From positions 434,001 through 498,000 of the forward strand of contig JABTUK010000004.1 in the NCBI GenBank assembly GCA_015075405.1: a stretch of DNA of 64,000 bases, written 5' to 3'. This stretch comes from Anaerolineales bacterium. Lineage in GTDB: Bacteria; Chloroflexota; Anaerolineae; 4572-78; J111. Positions 25,947 through 32,359 of this stretch are shown piece after piece; positions within the stretch are counted from its first letter, which is position 1; every line of letters starts with the position of its first letter. The notes beneath the pieces are model-generated. The model was given only the letters and a program-made list of their open reading frames with translations, had not been told where the DNA came from and did not search any database. The position numbers were made by a program, and so were the translations under genes.

Positions 25947-27614
25947 ATGGCAGATGAACCTATCAGCGAACTGGATTTATTTTTCCCTCGGCCCACCCGC
26001 GAACTGGGCATGGTCATCAGCGGTTCGCTCAGCAAAGGGTTGGAGGTCAAGCTGGCTTCCAACGCTCCGGTGGAGGAAATGGCCGTGGGCCGCTACATCA
26101 CCATCGAAGGGGCCAAGCTCAAATTCTTTGGCATGATTACCGACGTTGTTCTGGACAACACCAACCCCCAAATCGAAAAAACGCCGCCGGATGTGGAGGA
26201 TGACTTTCTGCGCGAAGTGCATATCGGGGCCAGCGTCTTTGGCCGGATTCACGTCGCGCCTATGCTGGTGCTGGATAAAAGCGCCGACCAGCCCCGCCCG
26301 GTCAAAACCATCCCCGGCCACTTTTCCAAAGTGCGCCTGGCCACCGAGGAAGATGTCAACATGGTCTTCGGCCAGGAAGATGAGCAGCATTTTCACATCG
26401 GCGAGCCGCTGGATATGGCTGATGTGCAGGTTAACCTGGATTTGCAGCGCATGGTCGAGCGCAGCGTTGGTGTGTTTGGCAAAAGCGGCACCGGCAAAAG
26501 CTTTCTCACCCGGCTGCTGCTGGCCGGGGTCATCCAGCGCAACGCCGCCGTCAGCCTCATCTTCGACATGCACAACGAATACGGTTGGGAAGGCCAGAGC
26601 GAAGGCCGGACCAAAGTGAAAGGCTTGAAACAGCTTTTTGGCAATCATCGCGTCGCCATTTTTACCCTCGACGAAGAATCAACCAAGCGCCGCCAGGTCC
26701 GGCCCGATTATGTGGTTGTGCTCGACTGGTCGGACATCCAGCCGGAAGATTTGGAGACGCTGCGTGACACGCTCGACCTGAGCGACAATATGCTGGCTGC
26801 GGCCTACACCTTGCGCCGCAGTTGGGGCCGGGGCTGGATCAAGCAACTGCTCAACGCCGACAAAGGCGAAATGGATGCGCTGGTCGAGGGCAGCACCCTC
26901 AATCGTTCCAGTCTCGACGCCCTCAGCCGCCGCCTGGAACGGCTGACCCGCTTTGACTTTATCCGCGACAGTTGGAAAGGCGACTCGGCCCAGAGCATCA
27001 TCGAATATCTGGACCGGGGCCTCAACGTGGTGTTGGAATTTGGACGCTACGGCAACTCGCTGGAAGCCTACATTTTGGTGGCTAACTATCTGACCCGCCG
27101 CATCCACCAGATGTACATCGAGCGGGTGGAGAGCGCCCTGGGCGACAAAGCCAAAGAGCCGCCCCAACTGATGATTGTGATTGAAGAGGCCCACAAATTC
27201 CTCGATCCGCAGATTGCCCGCCAGACCATCTTTGGCACCATTGCCCGCGAACTGCGCAAATACAATGTCACCCTGCTAATTGTAGACCAGCGCCCGTCCG
27301 GCATTGACGAAGAGGTGATGAGCCAGATTGGCACCCGCGTGACCGCCCTGCTGGACAACGAGCGCGACATCAACGCCGTATTGACCGGTGTTTCCGGCGC
27401 AAGCGCGCTGCGCGAGGTACTGGCCCGCCTCGATACCAAGCAGCAAGCCTTGATTATGGGCCACGCCGTGCCCATGCCCGTCGTCATCCAGACCCGCACC
27501 TACGACGCCGATTTTTATGCGGCCATGGGCTTCCGCGATTCCGCCGAGTTAAAGGCCAGCCGGCCCGAACGGGTCAATTTATTACGCGGAGAAGTGGAAA
27601 AAGGGATAGATTAA
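25947..27614 (+). CDS. herA: HerA-family DNA translocase ATPase
   Basis: HerA is a hexameric FtsK/HerA ATPase that pumps DNA toward the NurA nuclease. The N-terminal ~150 residues form a HAS barrel (GMVISGSLSKGLEVKLASNA). Walker A FGKSGTGKSFL is at ~177 and Walker B LMIVIEEAHKFLDP at ~410, followed by RELRKYNVTLLIVDQRPSGI. The 555-residue length is normal. The gene is separated from nurA by accessory genes and an IS, and starts after the divergent MscS. The physical gap makes co-regulation uncertain, although the two proteins belong to one pathway. Confidence 0.9.
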   Translation: MADEPISELDLFFPRPTRELGMVISGSLSKGLEVKLASNAPVEEMAVGRYITIEGAKLKFFGMITDVVLDNTNPQIEKTPPDVEDDFLREVHIGASVFGRIHVAPMLVLDKSADQPRPVKTIPGHFSKVRLATEEDVNMVFGQEDEQHFHIGEPLDMADVQVNLDLQRMVERSVGVFGKSGTGKSFLTRLLLAGVIQRNAAVSLIFDMHNEYGWEGQSEGRTKVKGLKQLFGNHRVAIFTLDEESTKRRQVRPDYVVVLDWSDIQPEDLETLRDTLDLSDNMLAAAYTLRRSWGRGWIKQLLNADKGEMDALVEGSTLNRSSLDALSRRLERLTRFDFIRDSWKGDSAQSIIEYLDRGLNVVLEFGRYGNSLEAYILVANYLTRRIHQMYIERVESALGDKAKEPPQLMIVIEEAHKFLDPQIARQTIFGTIARELRKYNVTLLIVDQRPSGIDEEVMSQIGTRVTALLDNERDINAVLTGVSGASALREVLARLDTKQQALIMGHAVPMPVVIQTRTYDADFYAAMGFRDSAELKASRPERVNLLRGEVEKGID

Positions 27615-27676
27615 GGGTCAATAGTCAATAGTTAATGAGAAAGTAGTTCATTGACCATTGACTGTTGACTGTTGAA
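27614..27676. repeat. hairpin repeat, gtcaatagtcaatag family
   Basis: gggtcaatagtcaatagttaatgag is opposed by cattgaccattgactgttgactgttga. It lies just after the herA stop and may end its transcript. Confidence 0.75.
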
Positions 27677-27699
27677 CATTGCCGATTGATTGCCCTTCC

Positions 27700-27728
27700 T
27701 TGCCACACGCCCTCTTGTCGGATATAAT
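27700..27728 (+). promoter_or_regulatory. sigma70-type promoter for lepB and possibly the microcompartment operon
   Basis: TTGCCA at 27700-27705 and TATAAT at 27723-27728 are separated by 17 bp. The leader to the TTG start at 27790 is ~55 bases and holds GGAG six bases before it. No equally good promoter is seen before rpiB, so lepB and the compartment genes may share this one. Confidence 0.65.
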
Positions 27729-27789
27729 TCTATCCGATGTAAGCGTTGAAACATGAATTGTTTGAACGCCAAGCTTTTTGGAGTATAAG

Positions 27790-28737
27790 TTGTCCAACCC
27801 ATTTGAACCACAAAGTACCCATAATCCCGCTGATGGGGAGGGGTTTGACCCTCATCCACCAACAAATCCCTCTCAGCCTGTTGATGATCCATCACCCACC
27901 CCGGCGATTTCAGCCGAACCAGACCTGGCTTTCAAAACATCGGATGCCGCCCCGGATTTAGCCAGCCTCCTGGCTTCCCCCCGCCCCGACGACGCCGCTG
28001 ACGCGCCGGCCTCGACCAGTTCGCCGGTTTACCGGGTTTCCCCGGCTGAACCCGATTGGTCCGGTTACACCCTGCCGCCTTTAGAAGATGCCCCCCCCGC
28101 CGAAGAGAAACCTTCTGGCTGGAAAACCGCCTGGGCCGTAATCCGCGAGGTGGGCGAGACCATTATTCTGACCCTGATTATTTTCTTTTTAATCCAAACG
28201 GTCATCCGCAACTTTCGAGTGGTTGGCACCAGTATGGTAGACAACCTGCACGATGGCCAATATCTGATTATTGACAAACTCAGTTACAACTCCTTTGTAA
28301 CAGATGTTTTGAAGATGGGTGGGCCGCAGCGAGGCGATGTGATTGTGTTTGAGCCGCCTAACCGGCCCGGCGAAGATTACGTGAAGCGCATCATCGGCCT
28401 GCCGGGGGAGACGGTGGAAATTAAGGCCGGTCAGGTTTTTATTAACGGCCAGCCTTTGGCCGAACCTTTCCAACCCACGCCGGGTACGTACACAATGCCT
28501 AACGCGGTTACAGTCCCGGAAGGGCAAATTTTTGTTTTGGGTGATAACCGTAACAATTCAAACGACTCGCACAATTGGGGAACCCTGCCGCTTGAGAATA
28601 TTGTCGGACGGGCATGGCTGTCGTACTGGCCGCCCAGCGAGTGGGGGGTGATTCCGCGCGACGCGCCGACCGAGCAGGCCACCCTGAAGCATGTTTTGAA
28701 TGAGTTGGTTCCCAGCGCCAACGCCGATAATAATTAA
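27790..28737 (+). CDS. lepB: signal peptidase I
   Basis: Signal peptidase I cleaves exported proteins at the outer face of the membrane. A long disordered Pro/Asp-rich N-terminus (residues 1-~110) precedes one membrane helix (TIILTLIIFFLIQTVI). The catalytic Ser148 lies in VGTSMVDNL and the general-base Lys199 in DYVKRIIG. GDNRNNSNDSHNWG is the conserved box near the end. Start is TTG at 27790 with a GGAG site. The extended cytoplasmic N-terminus is unusual compared with E. coli LepB. Its place before the compartment operon is probably positional and not functional. Confidence 0.9.
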   Translation: MSNPFEPQSTHNPADGEGFDPHPPTNPSQPVDDPSPTPAISAEPDLAFKTSDAAPDLASLLASPRPDDAADAPASTSSPVYRVSPAEPDWSGYTLPPLEDAPPAEEKPSGWKTAWAVIREVGETIILTLIIFFLIQTVIRNFRVVGTSMVDNLHDGQYLIIDKLSYNSFVTDVLKMGGPQRGDVIVFEPPNRPGEDYVKRIIGLPGETVEIKAGQVFINGQPLAEPFQPTPGTYTMPNAVTVPEGQIFVLGDNRNNSNDSHNWGTLPLENIVGRAWLSYWPPSEWGVIPRDAPTEQATLKHVLNELVPSANADNN

Positions 28738-28796
28738 CGTGGTACGTGGTGCGTAGTGCGTTTTATGTTCACGCACCGCGCACCACGCACCACGAA
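28738..28796. repeat. hairpin repeat, cgtggtgcgta family
   Basis: cgtggtacgtggtgcgtagtgcg is opposed by cgcaccgcgcaccacgcaccacg. It lies between lepB and the rpiB-like gene, 40 bases before the ATG. Confidence 0.78.
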
Positions 28797-28836
28797 TATC
28801 AGGTTTGTTAATTTTTCAAGGTCTTAATCACCACCC

Positions 28837-29469
28837 ATGTCTAAGCCCATTATCACGGTAGATGATATTCGTGCGGCTGCGCCGGGGAGTGTGCTGCCTA
28901 TACCGGCAGGGGCTATCGTCACCGACTTGGCCCGCGAAGTCGCTCGAGCTAACCAGATCAGCCTGGTCACAAGCGATCATCTGACTTCGACCTCGTCAAC
29001 CAACGGCCCTGGCCCGGTTATTGCTATCGGGGCCGATCATGGCCCTTCGTTTCCGATGAAAGAGGCGCTCAAACCCTATCTGGCCGAATTGGGTTACACC
29101 GTATTAGATTGCGGCACATACACGCCCGACGCGGTAGATTATCCCGATATTGCTTACGCCGTAGCCAAACAAGTCGCCAACGGCACAGCCTGGCGCGGGA
29201 TTGTGATTGATGGGGCCGGGATTGGTTCCAGCATGGCCGCCAACAAAGTACCGGGGATTCGGGCGGCGTTGTGTTATAATGAGGCCATGGCCCGCAACAG
29301 CCGGGAGCACAACGACGCTAATGTGCTAACGATGGGGGCCGGGATGATCGGGCTGAATTTGGCCCGGCAAATTGTCGAAACCTGGCTCAAAACGGAGTTC
29401 GGCGGAGGCCGGCACCAGCGCCGGGTCAATAAAATTGTTGAAATTGAACAACGTTTTTTGAAAGGCTAA
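28837..29469 (+). CDS. RpiB/LacAB-family sugar-phosphate isomerase with N-terminal extension
   Basis: Residues ~60-210 form the RpiB fold: AIGADHGPSFPMKEALKPYL, DYPDIAYAVAKQV, AANKVPGIRAALCYN, REHNDANVLTMGAG and GGRHQRRVNKI. RpiB enzymes interconvert ribose-5-P and ribulose-5-P. The usual catalytic Cys (CGTGIG) is Asp125 here (IDGAGIG), so chemistry or substrate may differ. Residues 1-~45 (ITVDDIRAAAPGSVLPIPAG, then TDLAREVARANQ) resemble a segment found at the N-terminus of several microcompartment-associated enzymes. It starts the operon, with deoC one base after its stop. Role inferred: a core enzyme of a sugar-phosphate compartment. Confidence 0.83.
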   Translation: MSKPIITVDDIRAAAPGSVLPIPAGAIVTDLAREVARANQISLVTSDHLTSTSSTNGPGPVIAIGADHGPSFPMKEALKPYLAELGYTVLDCGTYTPDAVDYPDIAYAVAKQVANGTAWRGIVIDGAGIGSSMAANKVPGIRAALCYNEAMARNSREHNDANVLTMGAGMIGLNLARQIVETWLKTEFGGGRHQRRVNKIVEIEQRFLKG

Positions 29470-29470
29470 A

Positions 29471-30358
29471 ATGACCACCTTGGATAATGCCACGATCAGT
29501 CGGTTGGTCGAGACTATCAGCCAGGAAATTTTACGAGTCACTAATGGGCAGAGTAGCGAATCAACTGCGCCACCCACCTTTGACTCCTGCCAGGATTGCC
29601 TGGGCCAGTGCGCCCAAAAATGTCCCGAAAAAATTATGGCGGCCATCCAGGCCGGGGCGGAACGGTTTACCGCCGGCCTGGGTATCAACGGGGTTAAAGC
29701 CGAGTTGGCCCACTTGATTGACCACACTCTGCTTAAACCCGAAGCAACCGTCCAGCAAATTGCCCAACTGTGCCATGAGGCTCTATTGTATAATTTTGCC
29801 TCGGTTTGTATCAATCCCGCTCATGTCAAACTGGCCGCCCAACTGCTGCAAAATTCGGAGGTCAAAGTTTGCACGGTGGTCGGTTTTCCGTTGGGGGCCA
29901 CCTCAACCGAGGCCAAAGTTTTTGAAACTTTGCAAGCCCTGAACGACGGGGCCACTGAAATTGATATGGTCATCAATATTGGGGCGCTCAAAGGCGGCGA
30001 CGACGCCCTGGTGGAACGTGATATTGCTGCCGTCGTAAAGACCGTTCACCAGCATGGGGCGCTGTGCAAAGTTATCATCGAAACAGCGCTGCTGACAAAT
30101 GATGAAAAAGTTCGCGCCTGCCAACTGGCTAAACAAGCCGGCGCAGATTTTGTCAAAACTTCAACTGGGTTCAGTAGTGGGGGAGCTACCATCGAGGATG
30201 TCGCTTTGATGCGGCAGACCGTGGGGCCACAGGTGGGGGTTAAAGCTTCAGGCGGCATCAGAACGCTGGCCGAAGCGCAACGCATGATTTCGGCGGGGGC
30301 TACCCGGCTGGGGGTCAGTGCGGGTGTAAAAATTATCCAAGAGGCGCAGTCACTATGA
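29471..30358 (+). CDS. deoC: deoxyribose-phosphate aldolase with encapsulation-like N-terminus
   Basis: DeoC reversibly cleaves 2-deoxyribose-5-P into glyceraldehyde-3-P and acetaldehyde by a Schiff base. The core begins at ~residue 80 (AHLIDHTLLKPEA) and contains VCTVVGFPLGA and the Schiff-base Lys229 in FVKTSTGFSSGGAT. Before it lies an 80-residue extension, which free-living DeoC lacks. Residues ~6-24 form an amphipathic helix (NATISRLVETISQEILRVTN), the pattern of compartment-targeting peptides. Cys40, 43, 47 and 51 form a CxxCxxxCxxxC cluster that could bind zinc or an Fe-S cluster. It overlaps the next gene by 4 bp. Acetaldehyde production fits compartment confinement. Confidence 0.92.
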   Translation: MTTLDNATISRLVETISQEILRVTNGQSSESTAPPTFDSCQDCLGQCAQKCPEKIMAAIQAGAERFTAGLGINGVKAELAHLIDHTLLKPEATVQQIAQLCHEALLYNFASVCINPAHVKLAAQLLQNSEVKVCTVVGFPLGATSTEAKVFETLQALNDGATEIDMVINIGALKGGDDALVERDIAAVVKTVHQHGALCKVIIETALLTNDEKVRACQLAKQAGADFVKTSTGFSSGGATIEDVALMRQTVGPQVGVKASGGIRTLAEAQRMISAGATRLGVSAGVKIIQEAQSL

Positions 30359-30579
30359 GTACATGCCCAGTCTGCCATACAGGTCGCTTACAAAAACGCT
30401 CGATGGCTTTTGTAGAGTGGCATGGCCGGTATCTTTTGGTTGTAAACCGCATGCCGGCTATGGTTTGCGAAGTTTGCCAGGAACGAGTCTACGACTACGA
30501 CGCCATCGAGATTCTGCAAAAGCTGTTGTGGTCTAACCCTCCTAATCAAAACCGAGCCGTCTCCAGTAGAAATTCGTGA
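30355..30579 (+). CDS. YgiT-type zinc-ribbon protein
   Basis: This 74-residue protein has two CxxC pairs (CPVC at ~4, CEVC at ~40) in the order of the MqsA/YgiT N-terminal zinc-finger domain, followed by an AIEILQKLL helix. Members usually sit beside a small toxin, but no toxin-like partner is present here, and the gene is embedded in the compartment operon through a 4-bp overlap with deoC. The MqsA DNA-binding domain is missing. It may be a leftover antitoxin or a compartment-related metal-binding protein. Confidence 0.7.
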   Translation: MSTCPVCHTGRLQKRSMAFVEWHGRYLLVVNRMPAMVCEVCQERVYDYDAIEILQKLLWSNPPNQNRAVSSRNS

Positions 30580-30612
30580 AACGTGATGGGGTTGAATTGT
30601 AACTAAAAAAAG

Positions 30613-30671
30613 TTTCGTCTTGCGTCTTGCCTGACACAAAATGATGGAACACGTAAGACGTAAGACGCAAA
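30613..30671. repeat. hairpin repeat, gtcttgcgtcttgc family, inside operon
   Basis: cgtcttgcgtcttgcc is opposed by acgtaagacgtaagacgc. It lies between the zinc-ribbon gene and the first shell gene. A relative is at 40508-40582. Confidence 0.75.
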
Positions 30672-30735
30672 ATTGTTACTTTTTACCCTTTTGCGACAAG
30701 CTCTATCAGAAAATACCATCATTACCGGGGATTTT

Positions 30736-31026
30736 ATGTTAATTGCCAGAGTTGTCGGTTCAGCCGTAGCAACCATCAAGGACGAAAAGCTAAATGGAAC
30801 CAAACTGTTGGTGGTGCGTGAGGCCAATGCCCGCGGCGAGCCGACCGGCAAGCCGCTGGTGGCGATTGATACCGTAGACGCGGGGGTAGGTGATGTGGTT
30901 CTGATTGCCAGCGGCTCCTCAGCCCGCCAAACCTCTCTCACCAAAGATCGCCCGGTTGATGCGGTCATTATGGCCCTCCTGGACAGTCTTGAAGTGGATG
31001 GGGAAATTACGTTTAGGAAATCGTAG
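30736..31026 (+). CDS. EutN/CcmL-type shell pentamer protein 1
   Basis: This is a 96-residue BMC-P protein. Such proteins form pentamers that cap the vertices of microcompartment shells. The family start MLIARVVGSAVATIKDEKLN and the VGDVVLIASGSSAR strand are clear, and the end PVDAVIMALLDSL matches the C-terminal helix. The ATG at 30736 is preferred (GGGG six bases before it). The earlier ATG at 30673 has no support. It is the first of three paralogues, which differ at their C-termini. Confidence 0.9.
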   Translation: MLIARVVGSAVATIKDEKLNGTKLLVVREANARGEPTGKPLVAIDTVDAGVGDVVLIASGSSARQTSLTKDRPVDAVIMALLDSLEVDGEITFRKS

Positions 31027-31027
31027 G

Positions 31028-31109
31028 AAGTGTCAAGTATTTAAGTGTCAGGTGTCATGTATAGGAGTTTACAAAACACTTGACACCTGATACTTGATAC
31101 CTGACACTG
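31028..31109. repeat. hairpin repeat, gtgtcaag family, between shell genes 1 and 2
   Basis: gtgtcaagtatttaagtgtcaggtgtc is opposed by acacttgacacctgatacttgatacctgacac. It is within the operon, so it is transcribed in the middle of the shell mRNA. Confidence 0.78.
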
Positions 31110-31120
31110 AAGGTTTTTAG

Positions 31121-31435
31121 ATGCTATTAGGCAAAATTGTCGGGACGGCGGTTGCCACCATCAAAACGCCGGAACTGGCGGGGGTAAAACTGCTGGTAGT
31201 CCAGTTGGTGAACAAACAACTTGAACCCATCGGCAATTTACAGGTCGCCGCCGATGCCACCCAGGCCGGCTATGGCGACATTGTTTTTATGGTTCGCGCC
31301 CGCGAAGCGGCGATGGCCCTGGAAAACAGTTTTGTCCCGGTTGACCTGGCGGCTATCGGCGTGGTAGATACCGTTGATGTGGATGCATCTATCAAAAATT
31401 TTGAACTGCCGCGAGGGTATACTCAGTTTGCGTGA
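31121..31435 (+). CDS. EutN/CcmL-type shell pentamer protein 2
   Basis: This 104-residue protein starts MLLGKIVGTAVATIKTPELA and has GYGDIVFMVRAREAAMAL in the mid-strand. Its C-terminus is extended by a short stretch (DASIKNFELPRGYTQFA) not found in paralogues 1 and 3. That tail could contact the facet proteins or cargo. Its presence with two paralogues suggests that vertices of different composition are assembled. Confidence 0.9.
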   Translation: MLLGKIVGTAVATIKTPELAGVKLLVVQLVNKQLEPIGNLQVAADATQAGYGDIVFMVRAREAAMALENSFVPVDLAAIGVVDTVDVDASIKNFELPRGYTQFA

Positions 31436-31502
31436 AGATGGCAGGGTAACAAAGTAACAAGGTAGCAGGTAGCAAACTGCTACCCTGCTACTTGCTACTT
31501 GT
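31436..31502. repeat. hairpin repeat, gtagcagggta family, between shell genes 2 and 3
   Basis: gcagggtaacaaagtaacaaggtagcaggtagc is opposed by gctaccctgctacttgctac. It shares words with 17762-17862 and ends ~15 bases before the third shell gene. Confidence 0.78.
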
Positions 31503-31517
31503 TTTTGGAGTTGATAA

Positions 31518-31790
31518 TTGGTCATTGCTAAAGTTGTGGGTACAGTCGTCTCAACTATTAAACATCCGGCCTATCACGGGTACAAATTACAATTGGTGCA
31601 GCCGCTTAACCTGCCGCATGAGTCGCCGGAAGAAACCTTTTTGGCTCTGGACAACGCCCACGCCGGCATTGGGGATACGGTTTTGGTGATGCGCGAAGGC
31701 AACTCGGCCCGACAAATTATGCAAATCGAGGAGGCTCCCGTCATCTCGATGATTGTTGGCATTTTAGACTCGGTGGACATCGCCGGGTGA
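31518..31790 (+). CDS. EutN/CcmL-type shell pentamer protein 3
   Basis: This 90-residue BMC-P protein starts with TTG, with GGAG seven bases upstream. The N-terminus VIAKVVGTVVSTIKHPAYHG and the GIGDTVLVMREGNSARQIM strand match the family. The end is short (LDSVDIAG). The loop QPLNLPHESPEETFL is longer than in paralogues 1 and 2. It probably uses the same vertex role, and gene order suggests that all three are co-expressed. Confidence 0.88.
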   Translation: MVIAKVVGTVVSTIKHPAYHGYKLQLVQPLNLPHESPEETFLALDNAHAGIGDTVLVMREGNSARQIMQIEEAPVISMIVGILDSVDIAG

Positions 31791-31806
31791 CAGAAAGGAA
31801 ATTCTT

Positions 31807-32346
31807 ATGACGGTTCATCGAATTTCCACCAGTTCCACCGGGGCTACGGGCCGCGTAACCGCCGATTTTTTCACCGGCAGCTATCGTTTCTCGGCCAGCG
31901 TACTGGTTTACAAGCGGCGGCTGGCCGATGTGTTGGGCGACCGCATCACCGATTATTTGGACCTGGTGGACATTTACGTTTCGCGGATCAATCATCCCGG
32001 TGAAATTGTGGCGACATACCAAAAGGGATCGCTGGTGAAAAGCGAAATCAACTTTATTCTGCTCTCCAGCGAAGTGGAAGGCACTTCCAAAGAACGTTTT
32101 TATGTGCCCAATCGGGTCAGTTTGCCTATTTTTGTCACCGTGCCTTCGTTTGAAATACAGGGCAAATTTCAGTGGATGGGCGATTTGGAAATCAAAAAAA
32201 TCTTCGCTTCCGACACTCATAAATTTTTGCCTATTTTGGATGCCCGCAGCACCAATGCCCATTTCCCCAAAGTCACCTTTGAAGGGCCGATTGTTCTGGT
32301 TAACAAATCCAAAATAGAACTGATTTGTATTGGCGATGCCGGCTAA
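31807..32346 (+). CDS. unknown 179-aa protein of the microcompartment operon
   Basis: I do not recognise this family. It has no signal peptide, no membrane helix and no catalytic motif. Predicted structure is mostly beta (YRFSASVLVYKRR, GEIVATYQKGSLVKSEINFI, KVTFEGPIVLVNKSKIELIC), consistent with a small beta-barrel or adaptor. It is preceded by GAAAGGA and flanked by a shell gene and the CpaE-like gene, so it is part of the operon. Possible roles are a cargo adaptor, a shell accessory protein, or a linker to the ATPase. It is not a BMC-H protein, as the pfam00936 pattern is absent. Confidence 0.7.
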   Translation: MTVHRISTSSTGATGRVTADFFTGSYRFSASVLVYKRRLADVLGDRITDYLDLVDIYVSRINHPGEIVATYQKGSLVKSEINFILLSSEVEGTSKERFYVPNRVSLPIFVTVPSFEIQGKFQWMGDLEIKKIFASDTHKFLPILDARSTNAHFPKVTFEGPIVLVNKSKIELICIGDAG

Positions 32347-32359
32347 CCTTGGGTGAGTT

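Noticed and set aside
31807..32346. 179-aa protein considered as the missing hexameric shell protein
   Set aside because: The conserved BMC-H pattern (start ALGMIETRG-like, GxVG strand) is absent, and the strand order looks different.
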